A stretch of 64,000 bases of DNA from Arthrobacter sp. PAMC25564 (GCF_004798705.1 NZ_CP039290.1:1240001-1304000); one strand, 5' to 3'. Positions 24,929-34,963 are shown, counted from the stretch's first letter. Numbers and translations: made by a program. The notes: a model not told the origin generated them from the letters alone.

Positions 24929-26152
24929 ATGACATTCCTGCCCGGACCCGCTCAGACCGCATTGCCAACGATGGTGGTGTGGGATCCGGCCATGACCGCG
25001 TACAACTTCGGCCACTCCCACCCGATGGCACCGGAGCGCATGGAGCTCACGGCCCGGCTGGCACGGAGCCTGGGACTGCTGGATCTGGACCACGTCACGG
25101 TGGCGGCCCCCGAAGTGGCCAGCGACGAGGAACTGGGTACTGTGCACAGCGTGGAATATGTCGCTGCAGTCCGCCGCGTCAGCGCGGACCCGGACACCCC
25201 CGACTTGAAGCGCGGGCTGGGGACCGAGGACGACCCGGCCTTCGCCGGCATGCACGAGGCCAGCGCCCGGCTGGCCGGCGGCTCCCTGCTGGCGGCCGCC
25301 GCAATCCTGGACGGCAGCGCGGTCCGCGCGGTGAACTTCGGCGGAGGCATGCACCACGCCGCGCGCGAGCGCGCGAGCGGCTTCTGCATCTACAACGACG
25401 CCGCCCTGGCCATCCAGAAGCTGCTCGACGGTGGCCTGCAGCGCGTGGCGTATGTCGACGTCGACGCCCACCACGGCGACGGCACACAAAGCATCTTCTG
25501 GGACGATCCGCGGGTGCTGACGATTTCGCTGCATGAGACCGGGCTGACCCTGTTCCCCGGTACCGGGTACGCCAACGAGATCGGCGGCCCGAACGCTCAG
25601 GGTACCGCCGTGAACGTGGCGCTCCCCGCCGGCACGGGGGATTCCGGCTGGCTCCGGGCGTTCCACGCCGTCGTGCCGCAGCTCATCGGCGCCTTCGAGC
25701 CGGAGGTCATTGTCAGCCAGCACGGCTGCGACTCGCACCGGCTGGATCCGCTCACGCACCTGAACATCAGCGTGGACGGCCAGCGCGAGGCCGCCACCGC
25801 GATCGGCAACCTCGCCGCGCGCTACTGTGACAACCGCTGGATCTCCACCGGCGGCGGCGGGTACAACGTCATCACCGTGGTGCCGCGCTCGTGGTCCCAC
25901 CTGATCGGGATCGCGGCCGGACGGCCGGTCCCGCTCCGCACCCCGGTCCCGGAAGACTGGCGCACGTATGTCAAGGAACACTATTTTGCCAAGTACGGTG
26001 TCGAGGCGCCGCACTTCATGGGGGACGACGTGGACCTGTGGTGGCGTTCCTGGGAAGTGGGCTTCGATCCCAACGACGAAGTGGACCGTACGGTGATGGC
26101 AACGCGCAAGGAAGTCTTCCCGCTTTACGGCCTGGACCCCTGGTTCGACTGA
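24929..26152 (+). CDS. acuC: acetoin utilisation / histone deacetylase-family protein AcuC
   Basis: This 407-residue zinc hydrolase of the class I HDAC fold has the conserved elements GGGMHHAARERASGFCIYND, VDVDAHHGDGTQ (zinc Asp and His), and the later QHGCDSHRLDPLTH and GGGGYN. In Bacillus AcuC deacetylates acetyl-CoA synthetase and so restores its activity; the same role is inferred. It is followed 11 bp later by an ArsR-like regulator in the same direction. Confidence 0.92.
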   Translation: MTFLPGPAQTALPTMVVWDPAMTAYNFGHSHPMAPERMELTARLARSLGLLDLDHVTVAAPEVASDEELGTVHSVEYVAAVRRVSADPDTPDLKRGLGTEDDPAFAGMHEASARLAGGSLLAAAAILDGSAVRAVNFGGGMHHAARERASGFCIYNDAALAIQKLLDGGLQRVAYVDVDAHHGDGTQSIFWDDPRVLTISLHETGLTLFPGTGYANEIGGPNAQGTAVNVALPAGTGDSGWLRAFHAVVPQLIGAFEPEVIVSQHGCDSHRLDPLTHLNISVDGQREAATAIGNLAARYCDNRWISTGGGGYNVITVVPRSWSHLIGIAAGRPVPLRTPVPEDWRTYVKEHYFAKYGVEAPHFMGDDVDLWWRSWEVGFDPNDEVDRTVMATRKEVFPLYGLDPWFD

Positions 26153-26163
26153 GGAAATAGTGG

Positions 26164-26754
26164 ATGCCATCCGGCGTATATGTCGATAGTGTGGAGGGCA
26201 TGGTGACAGACGACGTATTTGCCGTCATTGCTGAGGCAACCCGGCGTGACATTCTGGTGTCCCTCCGCAAGGGGGACAAGGCAGTGGGGGAACTGGTCCA
26301 GGAGCTTGAGGCAAGCCAGCCCACCATTTCCAAACATCTCAAGGTGCTCCGGGAAGCGGACCTCGTGAGTATGCGCGCCCAGGGCCAGAAGCGCTACTAC
26401 GCGCTGAATCCCAAGCCGCTGGCCGGGATCGCCAGCTGGCTGGAGACGTTCGACGTCGGCCCGGCGGCCCGGGCCGAGGCGTCGCCGGCGCGGCTGCCGG
26501 ACACCCGGCCCCAGGCCACCCCGGACACCCTGGCCGCCGCTGCCACGGATCCTGTCCCGGCCGCTTCACAACGTCCGGCCGCAGGGCTCGCCGACCGCCC
26601 GGCTGGCGGCCCGCTGAGCCCCGCCGTCGTCATCCCGCTGGGACCGGCAGGCGAGGGCAAGCGGCCGCAGCAGATCGGCCGGACGGTCGGCCGGGCCGCC
26701 ACCAAGGCTGCCGACCTGCTGGCCAACCTGCCGAAATTCGGCCGCAAGAAGTAG
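26164..26754 (+). CDS. ArsR-family winged-helix regulator
   Basis: The 196-residue protein has a canonical ArsR helix-turn-helix near residues 15-90: VIAEATRRDILVSLR, VGELVQELEASQPTISKHLKVLREADLV and a wing KRYYALN. The rest is a low-complexity Ala/Pro tail ending in a basic KFGRKK. It lacks the metal-binding CxC motif. GAGGAA sits 7 nt before ATG 26164; an ATG or GTG at 26200/26203 behind GGAGGG is the alternative start. It is 11 bp after acuC, likely co-transcribed. Confidence 0.88.
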   Translation: MPSGVYVDSVEGMVTDDVFAVIAEATRRDILVSLRKGDKAVGELVQELEASQPTISKHLKVLREADLVSMRAQGQKRYYALNPKPLAGIASWLETFDVGPAARAEASPARLPDTRPQATPDTLAAAATDPVPAASQRPAAGLADRPAGGPLSPAVVIPLGPAGEGKRPQQIGRTVGRAATKAADLLANLPKFGRKK

Positions 26755-26894
26755 CCCGGCCCTGCCGGGTCCCGGCGCATCCCGCCGGCATCACCCAGGT
26801 GTGGCCTGCCGCACTCAAGTAGAGATCGCTTCCGGCCCGGTGCCAGTATGGAAAGGTTTGGTTGTTGCGCCCAAAGACAGGCGCCAAGGTTTAG

Positions 26895-28241
<1,347 letters not shown>

Positions 28242-28272
28242 GCGTTGGATGGCGTGGGCGCCCCGCTCCGGG

Positions 28273-29598
28273 CTACCGGGACAGGATACGCACATGGTCC
28301 GGGCTCAGCTCGGAGATCCGGCTGACTCCGAGCAGGGCCATGGTGCGCCGCATATCCGTGGCCAGGATCTCGAGTGCCCGGTCCACACCCGCCCGTCCGC
28401 CCGCCATCAGCCCGTAAAGGTAGGCGCGGCCGATCAGCGTGAAGTCCGCGCCACTGGCCAGGGCGGCGATGATGTCCGCGCCGCTCATGATCCCGGTGTC
28501 CAGGATGACGGCGGCGTCGCTGTTGTCCGCTTTCAGGGCGGCAGAGACCTCGGGGAGCAGATGGAACGGGATCGGAGCCCGGTCGAGCTGGCGTCCGCCG
28601 TGGTTGGACACCACGATGCCATCGGCACCGTGGTCGACGGCCCTGCGGGCGTCCGCGACGGTCTGGATGCCCTTGACCACCAGCTTGCCCTTCCAGGTTT
28701 GGCGCAGCCAGTCGAGGTCCTCGAACGTCAGGGTGGGGTCGAACATCGAGTTGATCAGCTCCGCAACGGTGCCCGAGTAGCGCGAGAGCGAGGCGAACGT
28801 CAGTGGCTCGTGCGTGAGGAAGTTGAACCACCACGCCGGGCGGTAGGACGCGTCCAGCACGGTCTTGAGCGTCAGGGCCGGCGGGATGGTCATGCCGTTG
28901 CGGACATCCCGCAGGCGGGCCCCGGCGACGGCGGTGTCCACCGTGACCATGAGCGTGTCATTCCCTGCCTTGGCCGCGCGTTCGATGAGTTCCAGCGAGC
29001 GGTCCCGGTCTGTCCAGAGGTACAGCTGGAACCAGTTCCGGCCGTCGGGCGCGGAGGCGGCCACGTCTTCGATGGAGGCCGTGCCCATGGTGGAGAGCGT
29101 GTACGGGATGCCGGCGGCCGCGGCCGCCTGGGACCCGGCGTACTCGCCCTCGGACTGCATCATCCGGGTGAAGCCTGTGGGAGCGATGCCCACCGGGAGG
29201 CTTGACGTTTTGCCCAGAATATCGGTGCTGAGGTCGATGCTGGAGACGTCCCGCAGGATGCCGGGACGGAACTCGATGTCCAGGAACGCCTGCCGGGCCC
29301 GGCGCAGCGTGATCTCGGCTTCTGCCGCGCCGTCGGTGTAGTCGAACGGAGCGCGGGGTGTGCGGCGCCTGGCCAGGTCCCGCAGCTCCCAGATGGTGCT
29401 GGCCCGCTTGAGCCTGGCGCCGCGGTTGAATTCGGGTTTCTTGAACTGCATCAGCGGGGCGAGGTCCGAATACTTCGGCACCCTGCGCCGGAGCGCGGCG
29501 GGACCCGCCGCCGGCGTGCCGGCGGCGGAGCGCCCGCCCCCGGTGTCCGCCGGCGCCCGGGCGGCCTCCGGGTTCACGGGCGGAAAAGTTTGCGTCAT
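28273..29598 (-). CDS. FMN-dependent alpha-hydroxy acid dehydrogenase (lactate type)
   Basis: This 441-residue protein is of the LldD/glycolate oxidase TIM-barrel family. It has the N-terminal [12 protein letters not shown], the FMN region [19 protein letters not shown], substrate Tyr/Gln in WFQLYLW, the active-site lysine region [16 protein letters not shown] and the catalytic [16 protein letters not shown]. It oxidises an L-2-hydroxy acid, probably L-lactate, to the keto acid, passing electrons to quinone or another acceptor. Close alternatives (lactate monooxygenase, MftD-like) are not excluded. Confidence 0.88.
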   Translation of the reverse strand: MTQTFPPVNPEAARAPADTGGGRSAAGTPAAGPAALRRRVPKYSDLAPLMQFKKPEFNRGARLKRASTIWELRDLARRRTPRAPFDYTDGAAEAEITLRRARQAFLDIEFRPGILRDVSSIDLSTDILGKTSSLPVGIAPTGFTRMMQSEGEYAGSQAAAAAGIPYTLSTMGTASIEDVAASAPDGRNWFQLYLWTDRDRSLELIERAAKAGNDTLMVTVDTAVAGARLRDVRNGMTIPPALTLKTVLDASYRPAWWFNFLTHEPLTFASLSRYSGTVAELINSMFDPTLTFEDLDWLRQTWKGKLVVKGIQTVADARRAVDHGADGIVVSNHGGRQLDRAPIPFHLLPEVSAALKADNSDAAVILDTGIMSGADIIAALASGADFTLIGRAYLYGLMAGGRAGVDRALEILATDMRRTMALLGVSRISELSPDHVRILSR

Positions 29599-29769
29599 GG
29601 CTGCCTCCGGGTCTGCTCGTTTTCAGCGCGTGTGTTCCACAACACTGTAGCGGGGGGCGGTGCACTGCGGGTTCCGCCGGCCCCGGGACGGCAGCTAACG
29701 GCAGTGTTGGCATGAATCATTGCCGCGACCTGCCATCCCGCCGGGGCAGGAAATGTTACGCACCAGGTT

Positions 29770-29798
29770 TTGCCCGAAAGCCGCCCCGGGGCTATGGT
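29770..29798 (+). promoter_or_regulatory. promoter of the aromatic leader and DAHP synthase
   Basis: TTGCCC (29770-29775) and TATGGT (29793-29798) are 17 bp apart. The -10 ends 6 nt before the ATG of the leader peptide, so the leader reading frame should begin at or next to the RNA 5' end. Confidence 0.65.
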
Positions 29799-29804
29799 CC
29801 CAAT

Positions 29805-29864
29805 ATGACTAACCGTTGGTATGCGTATTTTTCGTTGGCTCTGGAGGGGCCCGCGTCGAACTGA
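29805..29864 (+). CDS. aromatic amino acid leader peptide
   Basis: A 19-residue frame reads MTNRWYAYFSLALEGPASN and ends in TGA. It packs Trp, Tyr, Tyr and Phe within five codons (positions 5-9), one of each product class of the pathway whose first enzyme follows. No gene of such size would be expected by chance in this position. The pattern is that of a transcription-attenuation leader: starved ribosomes would stall on the TGG-TAT-GCG-TAT-TTT block. There is no Shine-Dalgarno sequence; the frame looks leaderless. Confidence 0.75.
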   Translation: MTNRWYAYFSLALEGPASN

Positions 29865-29917
29865 CACGCATCCAACTTTCCTTCAGAGCCAACAGGGCAG
29901 AGACCATTCTCTGCCCT
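29835..29917 (+). promoter_or_regulatory. attenuator hairpins before DAHP synthase
   Basis: Two perfect hairpins are visible. TTGGCTCTG (29835-29843) pairs with CAGAGCCAA (29884-29892), linking the end of the leader frame to the spacer. AGGGCAGAG (29894-29902) pairs with CTCTGCCCT (29909-29917), 9 bp with a 6-nt loop and a weakly T-rich tail, the probable terminator. CTCTG of the first arm can also pair with the second CAGAG, giving a competing fold. Which pairing wins when the ribosome stalls cannot be settled by eye. Confidence 0.7.
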
Positions 29918-29977
29918 TCGCCATTTCCCGGCGGGTTCTGACCAGGGCCCGCTCCGCACCGGAACAGGACCCCACAC

Positions 29978-31090
29978 ATGAGCATCGAAGCAGCCCCCGA
30001 ATCCCGGCAGTCCACCTCGAACCTGCGCGTCAGCGAGTTCACCGCGTTGCCCACCCCGCAGGACATGATCGCGGAACTGCCGCTGGACCCCCGGATGGCC
30101 GACGTCGTCGGGCGTGGTCGGGACGAGGTGCGCGCCATCATGGACGGCGTCGACGACCGCCTCCTGGTGATCGTGGGCCCCTGCTCCATCCACGATCCCA
30201 AGGCGGGGCTGGAATACGCCCGCCGGCTGGTCAGCCAGGCCGAGAAGCACCGCGAAGACCTGCTGATCGTGATGCGGACGTACTTCGAGAAGCCGCGCAC
30301 CACGGTGGGCTGGAAGGGCCTCATCAACGACCCCCGGCTTGACGGCAGCCACGATATCGCGGCCGGGCTGCGCGCTGCCCGCCAGTTCCTGCGCCAGGTC
30401 ACCGCGCTGGGGCTGCCCGCGGCCACCGAATTCCTCGAACCGATCAGCCCCCAGTACATGGCGGACCTGGTCTCCTGGGGTGCCATCGGGGCCCGCACCA
30501 CCGAAAGCCAGATCCACCGCCAGTTGGCGTCCGGGCTGTCGATGCCGATTGGATTCAAGAACGGGACCGACGGCGACCTCCAGGTCGCGCTCGACGCGTG
30601 CAGCGCCGCCGCAGCGGCCCAGGCATTCCTCGGGATCGACGGCGAGGGCCGGGCCGCGCTGGTAGCCACCGCCGGCAACCCGGACACCCACATCATCCTT
30701 CGTGGCGGCCGCAAGGGCCCCAACTACTCGGCAGCCGACGTCCAGGCCACCTCAGCCAAGCTGGCCGTCAAAGGGCTGAACCCGCGGCTGATCGTGGACG
30801 CCAGCCACGCCAACAGCGGCAAGAGCCACCACCGGCAGGCCGAAGTGGCACTCGAAATCGGTGCCCAGCTTGAAGATGGCGGAGCCGCAGCCGGTGCCAT
30901 CGCCGGCGTCATGCTGGAGAGCTTCCTGGTGGGCGGGGCCCAGAACCTGGACGTCTCCGAACACGCCGCCGGCACGGAGGAACTCGTGTACGGACAGAGT
31001 GTCACCGACGCGTGCATGGACTGGGACGTGACCGCGGCGGTGCTGGGCCAGCTTGCGGCCTCCGCCCGCACGCGCCGGACGCGCGGCTGA
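29978..31090 (+). CDS. 3-deoxy-7-phosphoheptulonate synthase, class I (AroF/AroG/AroH type)
   Basis: The 370-residue enzyme condenses PEP and erythrose 4-phosphate at the entry to the shikimate pathway. It is of the E. coli AroFGH type: VIVGPCSIHDPKAGLEYA, VMRTYFEKPRTTVGWKGL, ATEFLEPISPQYMADLVSWG, IGARTTESQIHRQLASGLS, IGFKNGTDG and ILRGGRKGPNYS are all present, including metal and PEP ligands. It lies 113 bp behind the aromatic leader peptide and should be controlled by it. Confidence 0.95.
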   Translation: MSIEAAPESRQSTSNLRVSEFTALPTPQDMIAELPLDPRMADVVGRGRDEVRAIMDGVDDRLLVIVGPCSIHDPKAGLEYARRLVSQAEKHREDLLIVMRTYFEKPRTTVGWKGLINDPRLDGSHDIAAGLRAARQFLRQVTALGLPAATEFLEPISPQYMADLVSWGAIGARTTESQIHRQLASGLSMPIGFKNGTDGDLQVALDACSAAAAAQAFLGIDGEGRAALVATAGNPDTHIILRGGRKGPNYSAADVQATSAKLAVKGLNPRLIVDASHANSGKSHHRQAEVALEIGAQLEDGGAAAGAIAGVMLESFLVGGAQNLDVSEHAAGTEELVYGQSVTDACMDWDVTAAVLGQLAASARTRRTRG

Positions 31091-31207
31091 GCCGCGGGCC
31101 GGGGGTCCGGGCCGGGCCCACAGCTGTGCGCCCGGGCCGGGGATCCGCGGGGCCGGGCCTATTTCCGGATTCCTCCGGAAGGTGTGGAGTGATTCGGGAC
31201 GAAACCA

Positions 31208-31236
31208 TTCACATAGGCACCATGAGCCACTAGAGT
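31208..31236 (+). promoter_or_regulatory. promoter of bldC
   Basis: TTCACA (31208-31213) and TAGAGT (31231-31236) are 17 bp apart. Transcription would start near 31243, giving an untranslated leader of about 88 nt before ATG 31331. Confidence 0.6.
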
Positions 31237-31330
31237 TACTAACACGTGGTTGTCTGATGGCTCAGCATCGGCACACCGCCATGTCATTCAGATGTGGCTG
31301 CCGTTGGGTTGAGCAAAGGAACATAAGGAA

Positions 31331-31543
31331 ATGTCTTCGGAGGCCAATTTCTCCAGCGCACGCTTTTTGACCGTGGCTGAAGTCGCGGAGGTCATGCGGG
31401 TGTCAAAGATGACCGTTTACCGTCTGGTGCACTCCGGCGAGATGCCGGCTGTGCGCTTCGGACGTTCCTACCGCGTGCCGGAAAACGCCGTAGAACAGTA
31501 CCTCAAGGGTGCTGTCGTTGACGGCCATACCGAAACAGGCTGA
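31331..31543 (+). CDS. bldC: BldC-type MerR-like DNA-binding protein
   Basis: The 70-residue protein is nearly all helix-turn-helix: RFLTVAEVAEVMRVSKMTVYRLVHSGEMPAVRFGRSYRVPENAV. In Streptomyces BldC is a small developmental regulator that binds head-to-tail on direct repeats. Automatic annotation often calls it 'excisionase family', but no phage genes are near. AAGGAA precedes the ATG. It is followed by bS22, a conserved actinobacterial order. Confidence 0.9.
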   Translation: MSSEANFSSARFLTVAEVAEVMRVSKMTVYRLVHSGEMPAVRFGRSYRVPENAVEQYLKGAVVDGHTETG

Positions 31544-31589
31544 GCCGTCCGCCGCCTCCCGGTCGGAGTCTTTTTGCGGACGGACTCAG
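31540..31589 (+). terminator. hairpin after bldC
   Basis: CTGAGCCGTCCGC (31540-31552) pairs with GCGGACGGACTCAG (31576-31589) with one bulge; the loop contains TCTTTTT. It begins at the last coding bases of bldC. Confidence 0.5.
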
Positions 31590-31689
31590 CAGCCGCGGCC
31601 CAGGGGGAGGGCCAGCGGTCATGGGGTGCCCCCGTTAGGCGGTACCCTGTTAAGGAACGTTTTACGTCATTGTAAGAACCTGTCAGTTG

Positions 31690-31695
31690 TATAGT
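31690..31695 (+). promoter_or_regulatory. -10 box of the bS22 gene
   Basis: TATAGT lies in a locally AT-rich stretch 65 bp before GTG 31761. The -35 region is not clear. Confidence 0.45.
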
Positions 31696-31760
31696 CTGCT
31701 GCTTAGCCCGCGGACGCTTTCCAACGGGCAGGCACTGCATCTAGCCGGTAAGGATCTTTC

Positions 31761-31859
31761 GTGGGTTCAGTTATTAAGAAGCGTCGCAAGCGTATGGCCA
31801 AGAAGAAGCACCGCAAGTTGCTTCGTAAGACGCGCCACCAGCGCCGCAACAAGAAGTAG
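31761..31859 (+). CDS. small ribosomal protein bS22 (AURKAIP1/COX24-domain protein)
   Basis: This 32-residue frame (start VGSVIKKRRKRMAKKKHRKL, end RNKK) is almost wholly basic and matches the tiny 30S protein bS22 described in mycobacteria. AAGGAT precedes the GTG start. A strong terminator follows at once, so it is a single-gene transcript. It is missed by gene finders with a length cut-off. Confidence 0.9.
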   Translation: MGSVIKKRRKRMAKKKHRKLLRKTRHQRRNKK

Positions 31860-31879
31860 TAATACTTCGCACTGCGTGA

Positions 31880-31917
31880 AATGCCCGTTGTCCTTCCAGA
31901 CAGCGGGCATTTTCTTT
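31880..31917 (+). terminator. intrinsic terminator of the bS22 gene
   Basis: AATGCCCGTTGTC and GACAGCGGGCATT form a 13-bp stem (one mismatch) around CTTCCA, followed by TTCTTT. The 170 bp after it up to 32086 show no gene. Confidence 0.85.
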
Positions 31918-32086
31918 GCGGCGGCTCCTCCGGAGTGCGCGGCGTCGGACGCCGGCACGCGGGAACGGTGGGCTGGCGACGCGCGAATGGCCGCTCGATG
32001 CGGGAATGCCCGAATCGTGCGGAACGACCCTGGGCGCGGGGAAAAAACCGTGTCGCCAGGAAGTGTCGCAGGGTGCGTGCGGGTGC

Positions 32087-32905
32087 CTAGGACGTGGGGC
32101 TGCGGAAGCGGGAAAAGCCCCGCCAGAGGCCGTAGATGACCCCTCCGGCCGTCGCTGCCTTCAGGCCCAGGGTGGCCGCGCGGCGTCCGGACCGGAAGTC
32201 GTAGACCGGCCAGTTGTTTTCGCGGGCGTGGCGGCGGAGCCTGGCGTCCGGGTTGATGGCCACGGGGTGGCCCACCATGCTCAGCAGCGGGATGTCGTTG
32301 TGTGAGTCGCTGTAGGCCCAGCATCGGCTGAGGTCCAGGCCCTCGGCCTCGGCGATCCCACGGACGGCTATGGCCTTGGCAGGCCCGTGCAGGATGTCGC
32401 CAACGAGCCGGCCCGTGTAGGACCCGTCGAGGATCTCGCCCACCGTGCCGAGGGCGCCGGTGAGGCCCAGCCGGGTTGAAATCACGGTGGCCACCTCGAT
32501 CGGCGTCGCGGTCACGAGCCAGACCTTGCGGCCCACCCGGAGATGCTGCTCGGCCAAGGCCTTGGCCCCGGGCCAGATCCGGGATTCGATCATTTCGTCG
32601 TAGACTTCTTCGCCGAGCGCCTCGACGTCTTCCACCGTAATGCCGGCGGCGAGGGTGAGGGCGGAATCGCGGACGGCATGGACGTCATCCATATTTTCCC
32701 CGCGCAGCACGAACATGAACTGCTTCCAGGCGAACCCGGCGGCCTGGCGGATGGTGAAGGCTCCCCGCTGGTGCAATTTGCGGGCCACATGGAACAGGCT
32801 GGCGCCCTTCATGAGGGTGTTGTCGACGTCGAAGAACGCGGCCTCGCCGTGCTGCGATGCTGCAACAGGCGCATTGGCCACGGCGACGTGCTTCTCCTCA
32901 GGCAT
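32087..32905 (-). CDS. HAD-IB family phosphatase
   Basis: The 272-residue protein has HAD motif I AAFFDVDNTLMKG (DxDxT), motif II VWLVTATP, and motif III/IV in the region CWAYSDSHNDIPLLSMVG. The HAD-IB subfamily includes SerB and cap-module phosphatases of small metabolites; the substrate here is unknown. A hydrophobic C-terminal helix (about 245-262) may attach it to the membrane. TAGACT lies 6 nt before the ATG, so the mRNA looks leaderless. Confidence 0.88.
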   Translation of the reverse strand: MPEEKHVAVANAPVAASQHGEAAFFDVDNTLMKGASLFHVARKLHQRGAFTIRQAAGFAWKQFMFVLRGENMDDVHAVRDSALTLAAGITVEDVEALGEEVYDEMIESRIWPGAKALAEQHLRVGRKVWLVTATPIEVATVISTRLGLTGALGTVGEILDGSYTGRLVGDILHGPAKAIAVRGIAEAEGLDLSRCWAYSDSHNDIPLLSMVGHPVAINPDARLRRHARENNWPVYDFRSGRRAATLGLKAATAGGVIYGLWRGFSRFRSPTS

Positions 32906-33025
32906 GCCTCGAGTCTAGTCAATGCGCGGCCTTGCCCCCGTTCCGTGGCCCGTCCGTGGCCGCCCGAGGCTCCCTGGGCCTGCCCCACGTCGACGGCGGA
33001 CGCGCCGCCGGGCTACCGTGGAACC

Positions 33026-33298
33026 ATGCCCGAGCCCGCACCCCTCCCCGATGTCGTTTTGATCACCAAGGCTGACTGCCACCTCTGCGCCGAGGCGCGC
33101 GCCGCCGTCGGACGTGTCACGGCGGCTCTCGGGATCGCCTGGACGGAGCGGTCGGTCGACGACGACGCCGTGTTACGCGAGCGCTTCGCCGAGGAGATCC
33201 CCGTGGTGCTGGTGGACGGAGTCCAGCGGGATTTCTGGAAAATTGACGAAACCCGGCTGGCGCGGACCCTGCGGCGGGCCCTGGACCAGCAACCCTGA
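33026..33298 (+). CDS. glutaredoxin-like protein
   Basis: This 90-residue thioredoxin-fold protein has the CxxC motif CHLC in LITKADCHLCAEA and the cis-Pro region EEIPVVLVDG. It belongs to the DUF836-like glutaredoxins that often precede rex or hemA in actinobacteria. TACCGT lies 6 nt before ATG 33026. Rex follows 63 bp later in the same direction. Confidence 0.85.
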   Translation: MPEPAPLPDVVLITKADCHLCAEARAAVGRVTAALGIAWTERSVDDDAVLRERFAEEIPVVLVDGVQRDFWKIDETRLARTLRRALDQQP

Positions 33299-33311
33299 AG
33301 GGTGCCCGCTT

Positions 33312-33341
33312 TTGTGGCGTGAACCGCCGGGGATCTAGAGT
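33312..33341 (+). promoter_or_regulatory. promoter of rex
   Basis: TTGTGG (33312-33317) and TAGAGT (33336-33341) are 18 bp apart, 20 bp before ATG 33362. The -35 plus following bases (TTGTGGCGTGAAC) resembles only half of a Rex operator. Confidence 0.45.
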
Positions 33342-33361
33342 GGAAGGCACAACGCGACGCA

Positions 33362-34069
33362 ATGGAGCAGATAGTGACTTCGCTGGATTCATCTCCCGAG
33401 GCTGTGCCCGGAGGATCCGGGACCGCCGCCAAACAGATTCCGCCTGCGGCCGTGGCCCGGCTGACCATCTACTTGCGTGCCCTGACCGCGTTGCGGGCCC
33501 AAGGCGTGGACCGGGTCTCCTCTGAATCACTCGCCGAGGCCTCGGGCGTCAGCTCGTCCACCCTCCGCAAGGATCTGTCCCATGTCGGCTCCTACGGAAC
33601 GCGCGGCGTGGGCTACGAAGTGCAGTACCTTACCCGGAACATTGCCGCTGCCCTCGGCCTGACCCACGACTGGAAGGTCGCCATCGTCGGTGCCGGCAAC
33701 CTGGGCAAGGCCCTGGCCCGGTATGGCGGGTTTGAATCCCGGGGCTTCGACATCGTCGCGATCTTCGACGCCGACCAGATGGTGGTGGGCAGCGAAGTGG
33801 GCTGGTTGCGGGTCAGCGACGCGGCAGACCTCGAACCCGTGCTGCAACGCACCGGCGCGAACATGGTGGTCCTGGCCCTGCCGGCCGCGGTGGCACAAAG
33901 CGTCTGCGACCGGGTTGTTGCCGCCGGCGTGCGGAGCATCCTCAGTTTCGCGCCGGTCGTGCTGCAGGTGCCGCCGGGGGTCAACCTCCGCAAGGTGGAC
34001 ATGGCGACCGAACTGCAGATCCTGGCCTACCACGCACAAAGGGCGCAGGACCCGGAGGGCGCCGACTAG
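33362..34069 (+). CDS. rex: redox-sensing transcriptional repressor Rex
   Basis: The 235-residue repressor senses NADH/NAD+. It has an N-terminal winged helix with AEASGVSSSTLRKDLSHVGSYG and a C-terminal Rossmann domain AIVGAGNLGKALARYGGF. Rex releases DNA when NADH rises and controls respiratory genes; cytochrome c maturation and menaquinone genes lie within 12 kb. Length and motifs are normal; GTG 33374 is a possible later start. Confidence 0.95.
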   Translation: MEQIVTSLDSSPEAVPGGSGTAAKQIPPAAVARLTIYLRALTALRAQGVDRVSSESLAEASGVSSSTLRKDLSHVGSYGTRGVGYEVQYLTRNIAAALGLTHDWKVAIVGAGNLGKALARYGGFESRGFDIVAIFDADQMVVGSEVGWLRVSDAADLEPVLQRTGANMVVLALPAAVAQSVCDRVVAAGVRSILSFAPVVLQVPPGVNLRKVDMATELQILAYHAQRAQDPEGAD

Positions 34070-34118
34070 GTTCAGTCGGCCCGTCCGGTCCCGCGCCCTG
34101 GGCGGGTGCGGCTGTGGA

Positions 34119-34868
34119 CTACTTTCCGAAGGGCGCGCCCGGCCGCCCGTACGGGTTGGCGAACTGCTGCCGCTTCTGGAAGTACGGCGCTGCCTCCGGC
34201 AGGTACAGAAGGACGATTCCCGCAATGCCGGCGAGGGCCGCGAGGGTTCCGGCGCCCAGCGGAATGAGGCTGAAGACCGAAAGCGCGGCGAAGACCGTGC
34301 CGAGGATCCGTGCCCAGTTCTTGCCCTTGCGGACGTTGAAGGCGACGAGGGCGTAGAGGACGGCACCGATCACCGCGACCACCACAATGGTCCCGGCGAT
34401 GACGCCCTTGATTGAGTTGAAGTCAACCCGGGTGCCGCTGGCGGCCATCTGGTCTTCGAACTGCCGCCGGAGCTCGGGCGTGTCCAGGAGGCCGAGCGTG
34501 AGCAGGACGGAGAGCAGCCACACCACACCCGAGCCGACAATCAGCCAGAAGCCAATGGTGACGAGCCTGGGCACTGCTGCGGGTCCCTGGCCTTGGGGCT
34601 GTTCGGACGGATACTGGGCGTACGGGGACTGTCCGTAAGGAGGATTCCCGAACTGGGGGGATACCTGGCCGTACTGCGGAACCTGCGGCGCGTTCTGGCC
34701 GTATTGCGGGGCCGACGGCGGCTGCTGGCCGTACTGCGGCACCTGGGGGGCGTTCTGGCCGTATTGCGGGGCCGACGGCGGCTGCTGGCCGTAGACCGGA
34801 GGCTGGGGCGCCGGCCGGCCCGGCTCGGAGCCTTCCGGGTTTGAAGGGGGGACTGGCGGATTGCTCAT
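34119..34868 (-). CDS. Pro/Gln-rich membrane protein with tandem repeats
   Basis: This 249-residue protein has a disordered N-terminal 110 residues rich in Pro, Gln, Tyr and Gly, with a 20-residue unit (QQPPSAPQYGQNAPQVPQYG) present twice, then about four membrane segments: VTIGFWLIVGSGVVWLLSVL, GTIVVVAVIGAVLYALVAF, WARILGTVFAALSVFSLIPL and a last one. It resembles the membrane protein encoded just upstream in the same layout (short disordered head, four helices), so the two look like diverged paralogues. AAAGGA precedes ATG 34868. Function unknown. Confidence 0.75.
   Translation of the reverse strand: MSNPPVPPSNPEGSEPGRPAPQPPVYGQQPPSAPQYGQNAPQVPQYGQQPPSAPQYGQNAPQVPQYGQVSPQFGNPPYGQSPYAQYPSEQPQGQGPAAVPRLVTIGFWLIVGSGVVWLLSVLLTLGLLDTPELRRQFEDQMAASGTRVDFNSIKGVIAGTIVVVAVIGAVLYALVAFNVRKGKNWARILGTVFAALSVFSLIPLGAGTLAALAGIAGIVLLYLPEAAPYFQKRQQFANPYGRPGAPFGK
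34671..34790. repeat. 60-bp tandem repeat, two units
   Basis: 34671-34730 and 34731-34790 are nearly identical (three differences seen) and code for the 20-residue Pro/Gln/Tyr unit of the membrane protein on the minus strand. Confidence 0.85.
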
Positions 34869-34963
34869 GGGCGGTCCTTTGCGTGTCGATTTCGGCTCGG
34901 ATTCCGGGACCAGTGATCCTGCCCTGCCCCCAGCATGGTTAAGCTCCACCGTACCGTGGGCGG

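Noticed and set aside
28242..28272. Terminator between gdhA and the oxidase gene
   Set aside because: Only 31 bp and no clear stem; nothing supportable.
31331..31543. Phage excisionase
   Set aside because: The protein matches BldC, sits in a conserved chromosomal order and has no integrase or attachment site nearby.
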